Positions 1 to 9,942 of a DNA stretch of 64,000 nucleotides are shown here, in pieces. The notes under the pieces are model-generated. The model was not told where the DNA came from and did no database searches. It saw only the letters and a list, made by a program, of their open reading frames with translations. Source of the stretch: Trichosphaerium sp. ATCC 40318 (lineage: Eukaryota; Discosea; Flabellinia; Trichosidae); assembly GCA_038496445.1 (NCBI GenBank), contig JALMLS010000598.1:62001-126000 (forward strand). The letters run 5' to 3'. Position 1 is the stretch's first letter; each line of letters opens with the position of its first letter. Both the position numbers and the translations under genes were made by a program.

Positions 1-1770
1 CCTACTTTACAAAGCTTCGTCAAATAGACTGGTATAATGGTCATTCATGGGCAAGGTAACTTTAACTGAGTACGTGCATTTACGAGATACTTATACCATT
101 AGCGGTATATTCGAGTTCGGTGATGCCAAAAACCAAGAAAGTACTTCAGAAGCCATAAATGGATGGTACGTTCACTTCTCACTCGCGGTGTTTTTTAAAG
201 GTTGCTAATGTACTAAAGGTATGGATTGGCGTTACTTGGTGAAGTGTTGGGTAATGACGAAATGAAGAATCTTGGAAGAATGTTGATGGCCACAGAAATT
301 CGGTAAGTACAGACACTCTTTGTTTGGCTTTCAGTAGCGCTGTTACTCACTTTATACAATTAGTGGCACTAAAAAGTATTGGCATATTACTAGCCAGTCT
401 GATATCTACCCAGATGCATTCAAGCAAAACAAAGCTATTGTTGGTATTCTATGGTCAAGTAAAGTAGATTATACAACTTGGTTTGGAGGAAATCTTGAAT
501 TTGTCTATGGAATACAAGTACGAACAGCCGCATTCGCACTTGGCACTTTTTTTATTAACTTTTTCTTCAAAATAGATGCTTCCTTTTACGCCTGCCACTG
601 AACTATTTCTTGATGACACTGACTGGGTCAGTGAAGCTTATGGATACCTTGAGAATCTGGTGAGGACTTTTTGAAACTCAAAGTCACGTGAACTAATTAA
701 TATAAATAGAATGCAGGTCAGGAGTGGAATGGGTTTCTTCTTTCATTTTTGGCGATTGTTGACAAACCTCGAGTACGCACAAGATCTAATTGTTAATCAC
801 GTGTTTGCTTAACTTGGTTTAGGCTTGGCAAGCAGTTCAGCAGCTGACCGCTTGGGATAATGGTAACTCGAGAACGAACACATATTACTGGTAAGACAAC
901 AAAGGCATAAACCGCATTGTGTTATTTGAACTAGAATACAACGTTCTTGTAACTTTTCTTTTGTCAATGTCGTGCTGTCTTTGTTCTAATTCAACCGTTA
1001 GGGTAGCAACAAGGCCCGGAAGTTCTCCAGGAGGTTCTTCAGGACCTGGAAGAATACCTATTGAAAGCTTTATTGGAAGAGAAGATACTTCAGCACCTAA
1101 TTTTGGTATGTTTGCTTTTCCGGCTGTTTTTATTTTTGACTGTAATTTTGAATATTGTGCTTCTATTAATACCCCTTTGTCCAGGTGGTCAATCATGCGG
1201 AAACCCACAAAGTTCAAATGACGGAAACCTTGCTGACTTACAAATAGCAAGCGACTCAGGGTTTCCAGGTGGATGCAATGTTGGTTGGGTTGACGCTGGT
1301 GAGAGTTTGTCTTACAATATTGCGTTCAGTTCAAGAACAAGTTATACTTTAAGTGCTCGTGTTGCTACTCCTGTTAGTGGTACCAAACGCTTTTCTGTAT
1401 TCGTTGATAACGTCAGAGTTGGTTCAGGACAATTTCAATCAACTGGTGGTGAGTTCTTTATTCCGTTATTTTCATATTTTTTTACATTTTTTTTCTTTCC
1501 TTTCTTTGTTGTTATGAACCTGGCGTACTCACTAGAAGTTTTTTGTTAACAGCCTGGCAAAATTATCAATGGGCTCATGTTAGTATGGGGACTGTTTCAG
1601 CAGGTAGTCATCAAGTAAAGATTGTGTTCGATACAAGTAGCTTCAACATGCACTTTTTTGAAATTGAACCAACTACTTCAGCAAGGAACGCAAATTCAAA
1701 CGCCATGTCACTGGTACCAAGTACTATTTTATCATTATTGATAGTTGTATTGTCTGTACTATTTGTATAA
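1..1770 (+). CDS. GH81 endo-beta-1,3-glucanase with CBM6-like domain and GPI-type tail (5' partial)
   Basis: This is the 3' part of a secreted enzyme that would cleave beta-1,3-glucan in cell walls (own remodelling or prey digestion). The first exon reads the GH81 signature DWYNGHSWASG. It is followed by KNQESTSEAINGWYG, which holds the conserved glutamates of the GH81 active site, and by MLPFTPATELFLDD. Exons worked out by eye: 1-55, 103-165, 219-302, 364-517, 576-659, 710-772, 823-890, 1002-1105, 1185-1448 and 1553-1770. A Ser/Gly/Pro linker after 1002 leads to a CBM6-like beta-sandwich (CNVGWVDAGESLSY through HFFEIEP). The last 30 or so residues are a Ser/Asn stretch plus a hydrophobic tail, typical of a GPI attachment signal. 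The N-terminus lies outside the window. GH81 assignment is strong; CBM6 is likely; the GPI anchor is inferred. Confidence 0.9.
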
Positions 1771-2230
1771 CGTTCAAAGACATAAAGCTTAGAAAGTAGC
1801 TAGTAAATCACTTAGGCTAATTGTTCAGTTTATTATTAGTTTAGCTGAAGCTCTACTTTGACTCAAACGAGTGATCAGAGTACAATTTTCAGGTATTCAT
1901 ACAATAGATGTATCCGGGCTAAAGCGATTACAGATGAAGGATTCGTCATAATCTGTTTACCCTTAGTGACAACTTCAATCAAAACCTAAATGACTGTCGA
2001 TTGAGTAATAGTAGCTAGACAGCTGAACCAACTGCCAAGTACGTTTCTGGAAGGTGAGAATTCTGGAAATACCAGTCTGCCTAAAGCCTTTTGGAAAGTC
2101 AATGCGAATTAGTGGCAACCAATGAAGCGAATGAGTAAAGTTTTGTTGTTATGCATATTCAAGCTAGAGCTCTTGTCACGATATTCGTAATGTACTTAGA
2201 TAGAATAAAACACACTTAACTACAACTAGT
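1771..2230. other. Intergenic, contains one LRR relic
   Basis: The gap lies between the glucanase stop codon and the retrotransposon target site. Apart from a single decayed leucine-rich-repeat unit (separate entry) I see no open frame or RNA. Confidence 0.6.
1892..1950 (+). pseudogene. Relic leucine-rich-repeat unit
   Basis: About 59 bases translate as GIHTIDVSG, then after a frame shift as AITDEGF. This matches one unit of the repeat GVHTIDLS..VTDEGIKAL found in the F-box/LRR genes at 9943 and 35750. No open frame continues on either side, so it is a decayed fragment of that family and not a gene. Confidence 0.7.
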
Positions 2231-2241
2231 ACCTCGCGCCT
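2231..2241 (+). repeat. Target-site duplication, left copy
   Basis: ACCTCGCGCCT, identical to 9172-9182. The two copies flank the retrotransposon exactly, as expected after target-primed reverse transcription. Confidence 0.9.
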
Positions 2242-2440
2242 GGGGACTTAACTTCTACGAGGTTTGCAACAAGTCCTGCTACGTGATTGATTACGAGAGA
2301 TTACGATTAACAAAGGCAAGCATGAATTCCTTCTTTCTAAAGCGTCAGAACGGAGACGAATAAAATACCGTACAGGAAATCATGTTTGTTTTTGCGTTGT
2401 TTTTAGTGTTGTATGTGTAGATAGTAATACTTTGTATAGT

Positions 2441-3949
2441 ATGGGAGATAGTCAAGGTAGCCAAGAGAAGCAAACAGCCAGTGTCCCTACTCGTGGTCCT
2501 ACGGTCCAGAGTAATGATAGTATGGACTTAGAGAAGGATGATACAGGCAATATGCCATTGAATGATAAAGGTAAAATCTTTGGAACGAGAAAGTTTTTAG
2601 TGCCGCTTTACGCTGGTTGCAAGCGTATAGAAAGATTAGTGCAAACGACTCACATATATTTCGTGGTAGGCTATGAAAAGACTAGTAGTACCACTACCAC
2701 CGCTGAACGTAGTGAGAGGGCTAGAGGGAAAGAGGAAGAGTCTGATGACGAAGAAGTTGTTCCGATGAACTCTTCGCGGACTAGGAAACGTAACCGTGGG
2801 GATACAAACGGTCCTGGACACCCCAAACGCCAAAAAGTTAATAGAAGAACTCCGCCGGCGTCTAAAGTGGTTACGAGGAAGATACTCAAAGCTGCCGCGT
2901 ATAAGGCTCCTCCAAATGGTGCTACTATAAGGAATAATGGTAAAGCAATGAAGGCGGCGACTGACCTGGCCCAAGCAATCATCGACCGTCAAGACAGAGA
3001 CAAAAATCGTATTGGTAACAACCGACGTATAACCAGAGAAGAGGATAAACGTATGAATAAGGTTATCACGTCTACAGAAGAGTTCAAGGCCCAACGTGCA
3101 GTAACAGATGAACCGATTTTCTCGACGGCGAAAGCATATTGGGTATTGAGACCTGACTACCCCAACGACTTGGTTAATAAGGAATGGCCCTTACTGTTCA
3201 AGATTAGTATTGCGACGGACAGAGGTGACAAGGTCACGAGAGAACAAAGATCGTGGCTTAGCAAAGTCCACAACGGCTCGGCTTGTATTAGATCAAACGG
3301 AGATCTAGTTTTTTCCCTTATGTCGTCTGAGATGCGTGATTTTGTGGTAAGTATTGGTGATGGAGCTAGAGCAGTAGACCGTCTGGAGATTTTCTCTAAA
3401 GACGATGATGGAGCGGTTCCAAACACGAATAACATATTCTTCATCGATGGATTGAAGGAAGGTTATACCGCCAAAGAAGTTGTGGATGGCCTAAGAGAAG
3501 TTTACTACGACGTGAAAAGTATTCGAGTGCTTAAAATGGGGACTAATTCTTCTCAATATTACGAGGAATATCCATTGTACGCCAAAGTGATGATTGATGG
3601 GTACAAAGGTTCTACGGCGTTTATGGATGCGATTGATAACTCTTGTGGGTATTGTGGCTACTGGGAAGTTAGCATTAAACGATACGTTGCTAAAGGATCG
3701 GCGAGAGCAATTCTAGCGCGTTTTGACCCAGATAAGCTGGCGATTTTCAAGTGCGGATTGTTTGTCGCACAAGTTAAGAAGTTGCTTGGTATAAACATTA
3801 TAGCAATCAACAAAGCACGCGGTTCTGGAGGTCATAGAGGTACAGTATGTTATGTGACGTTTGCGTCGGAAGAAGAAAAGCTTAGGGCGATTGACGTTGG
3901 ACAGTTGAAATGGGGTAAAGGTGTAGCCTTGAGTTTTCGGTATAATTAA
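2441..3949 (+). CDS. LINE ORF1 protein (RNA-binding/gag-like)
   Basis: First ORF of the retrotransposon, 502 residues from the ATG at 2441; the frame is open slightly upstream, but that is the first ATG. The N-terminal third is acidic then strongly basic, with RTRKRNRGDTNGPGHPKRQK around residues 112-131, probably for nuclear entry or RNA binding. The C-terminal half has two stretches that look like RRM-type beta-alpha folds: one starting NIFFIDGLKEGYTAKEV, and one near the end with RGTVCYVTFASEEEKLRAI. I see no CCHC zinc knuckles, unlike many I/Tad ORF1 proteins. Its role in forming the RNP with element RNA is known for LINE ORF1 proteins generally; the RRM call here is inference. Confidence 0.82.
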   Translation: MGDSQGSQEKQTASVPTRGPTVQSNDSMDLEKDDTGNMPLNDKGKIFGTRKFLVPLYAGCKRIERLVQTTHIYFVVGYEKTSSTTTTAERSERARGKEEESDDEEVVPMNSSRTRKRNRGDTNGPGHPKRQKVNRRTPPASKVVTRKILKAAAYKAPPNGATIRNNGKAMKAATDLAQAIIDRQDRDKNRIGNNRRITREEDKRMNKVITSTEEFKAQRAVTDEPIFSTAKAYWVLRPDYPNDLVNKEWPLLFKISIATDRGDKVTREQRSWLSKVHNGSACIRSNGDLVFSLMSSEMRDFVVSIGDGARAVDRLEIFSKDDDGAVPNTNNIFFIDGLKEGYTAKEVVDGLREVYYDVKSIRVLKMGTNSSQYYEEYPLYAKVMIDGYKGSTAFMDAIDNSCGYCGYWEVSIKRYVAKGSARAILARFDPDKLAIFKCGLFVAQVKKLLGINIIAINKARGSGGHRGTVCYVTFASEEEKLRAIDVGQLKWGKGVALSFRYN

Positions 3950-3970
3950 ATAAATGTAATTTTATTAACT

Positions 3971-6900
3971 ATGTCTATGTCTAAATTAGGCTCGTACCAC
4001 AACTCAACTACTCCTCCTTTTACATCCCAACCAACCTTAGATGAACACTCTGATGACGATAGGGTAGACGAGTACAAGAATAGATTGGTGGTAATGTCGG
4101 TTAATCTGTCCCAAGCGGGTATACAAGGTAAGTATCGAGAAATTACACAATTTTTAGAAGCGTACAGTCCAGATGTGCTACTACTCCAAGAGTGTCACAG
4201 CACTAGCGAAGACATGGTATATATCAACAAACAGTTGGAAAAGGATGTTCCTAGCTATATGGCGTATCACAACTTGGTTACGAAGGACACAGCTACGAAA
4301 TTGAATACGAGACACCGAGAAAACGTGTTTGCTAAAAAATATAAAATAGAGGTAGAACAGATTGAACAAACGTTGATTGCCTTGGAGGAAGAAGAGTTTA
4401 AGAAAGAGTATGAATACCTTAGCGGTTTTGGCAAACCGCAAGGTGGTGTGGTTACTATAGTAAGCAAGACAATAGAGATGGGTAGTATAAAAGTCAAATG
4501 CAAAGACAAAGTTTTTCTTCCGGTGGTTATTAACAGTCGTGGTTCACGTAAGCACAGAACACTAGTGGTTAATGTTTATATAGACGCATATTCGGACAAA
4601 GTAAAGGCAGAGCAAATCTCGGAACTAACAGAACTTGTTCCACAATGGTGTAACGAACATGATGTGGATCCAAAAAGAGTAATAATAGGTGGTGATTGGA
4701 ATATCCCATTGTCATCAAGTGACGTTAGGTCCACGTCCCAAAGAGCTACTCGAAATGCTGTACTGGTATGGAATATGATAGAGGAGCTAGATTTATGGGA
4801 GCCATTCCGTAGATATGACGCAGACGTCCCAGAGTTTTCTTTTGGGAATAAATCTAGGATTGATTATTTTCTTGTGTCGAGGGAGTTTCCTTTTGACAGT
4901 ATATCATCAACTATACTAGAAGATGATGACTTGATAGGTTCTGACCACCACCCTATAGGGCTCTTTATGCAGACAGAGATGGCAAGGAAAGTAGTAGAAC
5001 CTAGAACAAGACCAGTTTTCAGAAGGATAAATGAGCGAGATATCACAACAGCGGACCTGAAAAGCAAGCTGGAATGGACAAAGATAGAGCAATATATTCA
5101 GCCGTCTACGACGGCGGCGTACAAAAGAGCAACAAACGAGGAAGATCCTCTTACTGCTATTGATCACTGGACGGCTTTTGTAGACGGGCTTAACGAAGAC
5201 CTATATGTATACCTTGAAAGCGTGTTGGACAAGAAAACATTCTCCAACAGAACGGTCCAAGGTTTTATCGATAGGTCTCACAAGTTGAATAAACTAAAAG
5301 ATAGTGCTAGGTATGCTATAGGGCTACGAATCAGAATTACAAAGAAGAATGCTAGAAGGGTTGGAGATACGTTCCGCGAAATACGTAGGTTAGCTAGAGC
5401 TACCAAAATCAAGGATTGGATAGATAGAGAAATACATAATAAGGAAGAAGGAGTGGAAATGGTGGCGGAAATACTGCGTAGCTTAGCTTACCAGAAAAGG
5501 ACGGTACGAAGGAAAATCAGAGCTAAGTTTTTCCGGATCTGTGCTAAACAATGTTTAAATATGAGGAGTAGACCCTTATTTGCGCGTATGCGTAAACTAA
5601 AGAGTGACCTGAGTGGTGAAGTAGATTTTCCAGAATACCTGGTTCCTAATAAAACGCACTGGGAAGGGGACGAAACGGTGGAACATTCAGAGAAGGAACA
5701 TTTAACAAGCAATGAGGATATAGCAGAGGAGTTTGAACGTAAATGGGGAGCACTGTTCTGTGCCAAAGCTAGAGTTAAAAAGCCAAAAGGTAATGACCTC
5801 CCATTTGAAGTTGACCTACCTGTTCCAGAGGAGGAGATAAAAGAAGTTGATCACACATTTCCGATTAACGAAGAATCATTTCGGAAGGCTGCAGAACAAT
5901 TAGCTTCGTACAAAGCGCCGGGAGAGTCTGGTATAGGTTCTCGTATCTTCAAGTGCATTCCTAGAGAAATAGTAGCTATGTTGGTGAAACTATTTAATTA
6001 CGTGTATACAAACTCCATTATGCCAAGAGCATGGAGCAAAAGCTGCGTAGTTATGTTGCCTAAAGGCAACAGTAATGATGTTTTTGCCTTTCGACCAATT
6101 GCGCTGCTAGATTCTGAATATAAAATATATTCCAGAATCTTGACTAACGACCTTAATAGACATGTGCTTGAAAATAAATTGATGTCAAAATTACAATTTG
6201 GGTTTGTTAAGGATAGGTCTATATACATGGCACATAAACTATTCCACGGCGTACTTAATGACGCTAATTTGGCCGACAAGGATTTATTGGCATTGTTCAT
6301 TGATCTAAGAAAAGCATACGATTCCATTCCACATTGGGCAGTAGAGGTAATCCTGAGGTTCCATAAGGTGCCTGAGCACCTTATTAATGGTATTATGGCA
6401 ATATACGGAGGGCTTAGGGCTACTATTAAACTTCCAGTTGGAGACGTTGACTTTAACGTCAATAGAGGAACTAGACAAGGAGACATAATTTCTCCTACGA
6501 TATGGGACTTATTCATCAATCTCATACTGCTAAAGATAGAACAAGAAGGATACGGGTATTGTATGAGTACTACGGGTAAGAAAGTGCCAGCTTCTGGGTA
6601 CGCAGACGATATAGTATTACTAGCCAGATCAATACTAGATATGTATAACATGTTTACAGTGATTAAAAAATTCTGCAATCACTTTTTGGTTAACGTTAAC
6701 CCTAAAAAGTGCGCTATTACTGTGCGTAGATCGGTCAAGAGGGAAATAGGCGACTTGGAATTCCTAACATGGAGGAGTAAGGCAATTGAAGAGCTGAAGC
6801 CCAACGAATGTTATAAATATCTGGGAATCCATACGTGTCTTGACATGAACTTTAGTACTCACTATAATAAGCTAGATAAGTCATTCCGTACACAAATGGG

Positions 6901-8908
6901 AATAATTAAATCAAGATTGTTTACAACTAAACAAAGAGTTATCCTTATTAACCAAGCAGTTATGGCGAAAATCAGCTTCACAATGGGAGCGATCATTATA
7001 CCAGAGGTAATGCTGAGTAAGTGGAACACAACGGCATGTAAAGCGGTACTGTACAGCGCCAAAGCTGATACTTCTCTATACGAGTGTCGGGTACAATCTA
7101 GGTTAGCGGGACTAGGACTTAGAGATCTAAAGGATATTCAAATCATGATGTATGTTAAAACAGCCCTCAAGGACGTACTCAACACCAAGGAAAGTATGCC
7201 TCCACTCACGATAGAAGCAAATAAGGAAAAGGAAAAGCTACGTAACCTTATGGATAAATCTAACTGGAAAGTTACCTTCTATGATGGACCTAAAGTGGAA
7301 CCTCGCATTGGTAAGTATAAAAAGGAAGTATTTGAAAGTTTTGTATATTCGGTGATTGAAGACGGTATGACAAAATATGTTATTGGATCAGACGGTAGTG
7401 TAATAGAAGACAAAATAGCGTCTTCAGCAGTAGCTTTTGCGTTCAACCAAAAGTCATGTACTAAGGCAGCTACAATGTTCCATGACGATTCGACGGGAGC
7501 AGAATTAGAAGCCATTGAGCTGGCGCTCAAGGCTTCTCCGGATGAAACTAATATTATTAATATCACTGATTCGCTAGGAGCTAAAACGCTTATTGATGGG
7601 TACATGGACATGTCTAAAGTGAAGAAATTCAAATGCAAGTATGGTCACACACTAGTTAGAATAACGAACCTTATTAAGAAGAGAGCGGCACTTGGAGCCT
7701 CTACAGAACTGATCTTTTACCCTAGTCATGTTAAAGATAGCTTTGCAAAATTTAAAAAGGCAAGAGTCATTCGTACGAAACTAGCTAAGAGATTTGAATA
7801 CGATGACATCGACCACTTCCAAAAGCTCAATGAGATGGCGGATTGGGCTGCTGGAGCGGAAGAACTACCGGTACAAGGTAAGAGTCTTATTAATACAGGA
7901 GCGGTACCAGTGGGAACACCCAAGTGGATCATGGAAAATGTTGCAAATGGGAAAAAGGTTTTCAACGACCCGTGGATTGAGTTTAGAAATGAAGGGGAAG
8001 CAGAGAAAATCAGAGAGATGGAAATAGTAGCTAAGTCTTATGGGAGAACCAGAGAAGGCACGATGTATTGTGAATCTTTCTTCCCAGACTGTACTTACGC
8101 ACAGTCTGCGATTAAAGAGTTTGTGTTTAGAGTTAGAAATAACGCGCTAAGGTTGAACCATGCATGCCATAATCCACGCAAATGTGGAAGATCAGAATCA
8201 GTGTGGTCTAAGAAAAACCGCATTATGTACCCTAGTGCACATTGTGGTGCTTGCTTGGCAGTTGGAGTTGAAGCTACGGAAAATTTCCAGCACTTTGCTA
8301 GCTGTGTTAATTGTGAATTTAATTTTGGTTTTCACTTTGTTACGCAGGTGTCTCGTATTCTACAACATGTTACGCAATGGCCCCACCCTAAATTGTCATG
8401 GGACGAATCTGATGCAAACAGGTCGATTGTTGTAGGTGTGACGGCAGGTAACGCTTTCGTCATACCGGACATGGTCAAAACTTGGAGGGTTACTAATGAA
8501 ATGAGAGAAGTGGCATTACTGGGTATGAGTGAAGAAAAAATAAGAGAATGGCGTGATAGACAAGAGGTATTATTACATGGTAATATGTCCAATATACAAA
8601 GAGCAATAGAAATGGCGGAGGTATGGGGCGTGAAGACAGACAGTACAGACAATTTCTCATATCGCACGTCCATGGGATGGGTGATGAAAGGAATGTACGC
8701 TAAGGTTAAAGGAATATTGGGATTATCGAAGGCTAAGGCGGAGATGGCAACGAAGATGATTAATGTGGCATACATCACACTGTTGTACCGGAAGTACAAA
8801 GCGAGATGTAAGACAGAAGCAAAGATTCGTAACGAGAGAGGTAGAACAATGGGTAAAGGTCAATGGAAGAAGGTTAAGAGAAAGAGAGCGAATAGAACGG
8901 GAGACTAA
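3971..8908 (+). CDS. LINE ORF2 polyprotein: endonuclease, reverse transcriptase, RNase H
   Basis: 1645 residues in one open frame. The APE-like endonuclease (about residues 35-335) shows LLLQECH, GGDWNIPL near 239, SRIDYFLVSRE, and the catalytic GSDHHPIG near 323. The reverse transcriptase (about 650-1000) shows FRPIALLD, the LFIDLRKAYDS A-box near 775, NRGTRQGDIISP and the catalytic YADDIVLLA near 877. RNase H follows, with acidic residues in IGSDGSV (about 1137), AELEAIEL (about 1176) and ITDSLGAK (about 1198). A CxxC..H..C zinc motif (HCGACLAV through HFASC) lies near 1424-1445. All catalytic residues I can recognise are present. The enzyme nicks the target and copies element RNA. Translation probably depends on reinitiation after ORF1. 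Confidence 0.95.
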   Translation: MSMSKLGSYHNSTTPPFTSQPTLDEHSDDDRVDEYKNRLVVMSVNLSQAGIQGKYREITQFLEAYSPDVLLLQECHSTSEDMVYINKQLEKDVPSYMAYHNLVTKDTATKLNTRHRENVFAKKYKIEVEQIEQTLIALEEEEFKKEYEYLSGFGKPQGGVVTIVSKTIEMGSIKVKCKDKVFLPVVINSRGSRKHRTLVVNVYIDAYSDKVKAEQISELTELVPQWCNEHDVDPKRVIIGGDWNIPLSSSDVRSTSQRATRNAVLVWNMIEELDLWEPFRRYDADVPEFSFGNKSRIDYFLVSREFPFDSISSTILEDDDLIGSDHHPIGLFMQTEMARKVVEPRTRPVFRRINERDITTADLKSKLEWTKIEQYIQPSTTAAYKRATNEEDPLTAIDHWTAFVDGLNEDLYVYLESVLDKKTFSNRTVQGFIDRSHKLNKLKDSARYAIGLRIRITKKNARRVGDTFREIRRLARATKIKDWIDREIHNKEEGVEMVAEILRSLAYQKRTVRRKIRAKFFRICAKQCLNMRSRPLFARMRKLKSDLSGEVDFPEYLVPNKTHWEGDETVEHSEKEHLTSNEDIAEEFERKWGALFCAKARVKKPKGNDLPFEVDLPVPEEEIKEVDHTFPINEESFRKAAEQLASYKAPGESGIGSRIFKCIPREIVAMLVKLFNYVYTNSIMPRAWSKSCVVMLPKGNSNDVFAFRPIALLDSEYKIYSRILTNDLNRHVLENKLMSKLQFGFVKDRSIYMAHKLFHGVLNDANLADKDLLALFIDLRKAYDSIPHWAVEVILRFHKVPEHLINGIMAIYGGLRATIKLPVGDVDFNVNRGTRQGDIISPTIWDLFINLILLKIEQEGYGYCMSTTGKKVPASGYADDIVLLARSILDMYNMFTVIKKFCNHFLVNVNPKKCAITVRRSVKREIGDLEFLTWRSKAIEELKPNECYKYLGIHTCLDMNFSTHYNKLDKSFRTQMGIIKSRLFTTKQRVILINQAVMAKISFTMGAIIIPEVMLSKWNTTACKAVLYSAKADTSLYECRVQSRLAGLGLRDLKDIQIMMYVKTALKDVLNTKESMPPLTIEANKEKEKLRNLMDKSNWKVTFYDGPKVEPRIGKYKKEVFESFVYSVIEDGMTKYVIGSDGSVIEDKIASSAVAFAFNQKSCTKAATMFHDDSTGAELEAIELALKASPDETNIINITDSLGAKTLIDGYMDMSKVKKFKCKYGHTLVRITNLIKKRAALGASTELIFYPSHVKDSFAKFKKARVIRTKLAKRFEYDDIDHFQKLNEMADWAAGAEELPVQGKSLINTGAVPVGTPKWIMENVANGKKVFNDPWIEFRNEGEAEKIREMEIVAKSYGRTREGTMYCESFFPDCTYAQSAIKEFVFRVRNNALRLNHACHNPRKCGRSESVWSKKNRIMYPSAHCGACLAVGVEATENFQHFASCVNCEFNFGFHFVTQVSRILQHVTQWPHPKLSWDESDANRSIVVGVTAGNAFVIPDMVKTWRVTNEMREVALLGMSEEKIREWRDRQEVLLHGNMSNIQRAIEMAEVWGVKTDSTDNFSYRTSMGWVMKGMYAKVKGILGLSKAKAEMATKMINVAYITLLYRKYKARCKTEAKIRNERGRTMGKGQWKKVKRKRANRTGD

Positions 8909-9142
8909 AATAGAAGGGGCAGAGAATAGGACGGGGAGACGGTATAGACTATGTAAGCGGAGTTGCAGGTTTTTATGCCAGGGGGCTTTTCCTGCTTGGG
9001 AGGTTTTCTGTAACTTTTCCTCCAATTTTTCAACTTTTCAATTTTTCAATTCTATTTCACATGATAGGCTCCAGTAGCCATGTCGGGTGGTTTGGCGCTT
9101 TTCTATAGCGGCCTTATCTGCGCCCTGAAAGTCAACCCCAGA

Positions 9143-9171
9143 CAATAAACAATAAACAAACAAACAAACAA
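9143..9171 (+). repeat. ATAAAC/AAAC tail of the LINE
   Basis: A short simple repeat of ATAAAC then AAAC units at the 3' end of the element, directly against the right target-site duplication. Non-poly(A) microsatellite tails of this sort are known in several I-group LINEs. Confidence 0.85.
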
Positions 9172-9182
9172 ACCTCGCGCCT
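9172..9182 (+). repeat. Target-site duplication, right copy
   Basis: ACCTCGCGCCT, identical to 2231-2241, directly after the LINE tail. Confidence 0.9.
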
Positions 9183-9942
9183 TTTCTCGTAACAGCTCTA
9201 AGAATACCGGTTATCGACTTAACGGTGGCAATTAGTAACCTGTATCCGAACCTTTTTAAAACACATGATTGTTTTTTGGATTTTGTGCTTCAAAATAGTT
9301 TTTGTTATTTGGCCAAATAGCTGTATAATAACGTGGATCACACTATTTTAGAGCTTTTACCAAGTTTTAGAAAAAGTTAACTCCAAAAAAAAGAGGACCC
9401 GTGAAAACCACCAAAATCGAGTCGCTCGGGTGTTTTAAGCAGTTGATGAGCGTAAAAAACGATTCTGTGATGGTGCAAAAAAGTTAGCTTAAGTTGCAAT
9501 TTTTCTTAAATTTCACGCTTTAAACCAAAAGGGGTCCCCCAAATATTCGATATGATATGCACCACACCAGTGCAAAGCGACACAAAGCAGTTTTAGGGTT
9601 TTTTGAGATGCACTCCCATTAAATATTCATTCATAACGCAAGATCATTATTATACCATTACGTCAAAACCGTACTAACACACTCTCTGTCGGAGTGATGT
9701 GGAGCCTTGTATGAACTGTTCGCCACAAAGGGAGACAACTGGGTTATGGCGCTCAGTCGCCGCTAGGCTCTGCCCCCCCCAAACCCCCCCTGAAAGGGGG
9801 AGCTTTCTAAATAGTTCCTATGACATTATACAAAATTCTACATATTTGGGCTTCCGCTTGTGAATGACATTTTAACAGAATATTGGTCCACTACAAGGAC
9901 CTGGAGAATAGCAATAGACGCAAAATACTTTGTTTCACGTGA
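9183..9942. other. Intergenic between LINE and F-box/LRR gene
   Basis: No convincing coding frame. It holds a C/G-rich hairpin at 9773-9800 and, around 9675-9705, a short imperfect palindrome resembling 61299-61325. The palindrome TCACGTGA ends one base before the ATG at 9943. Confidence 0.5.
9773..9800. repeat. C-rich tract with G-rich partner (hairpin or G-quadruplex former)
   Basis: Eight C, AAA, seven C, TGAAA, then five G. The last C run can pair with the G run across a five-base loop, and the minus strand has G runs long enough for quadruplex formation. It stands out sharply from the AT-rich surroundings. Confidence 0.6.

Larger units (their letters stand above)
2242..9171 (+). mobile_element. 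Full-length non-LTR (LINE) retrotransposon, APE/RT/RNase H type
   Basis: This is a 6.9-kb element bounded by perfect 11-bp target-site duplications. It starts GGGGACTTAAC and has a short 5' UTR of about 200 bp, ORF1, a 21-bp gap, ORF2, a roughly 260-bp 3' UTR and a tail of ATAAAC/AAAC repeats in place of poly(A). It has no terminal repeats, no introns and no stop codons in either ORF. ORF2 carries an apurinic-type endonuclease, reverse transcriptase, RNase H and a C-terminal zinc motif, the order found in the I/Tad/R1-like LINE groups. Clean flanks and intact frames indicate a recent, possibly active insertion. The clade is not fixed by eye. Confidence 0.93.

Noticed and set aside
885-1250. 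Open frame on the minus strand within the glucanase gene
   Set aside because: Antisense of real glucanase exons and introns.
5998-6678. Long open frame on the minus strand inside LINE ORF2
   Set aside because: It mirrors the reverse transcriptase frame and shows no protein features; a shadow of ORF2.
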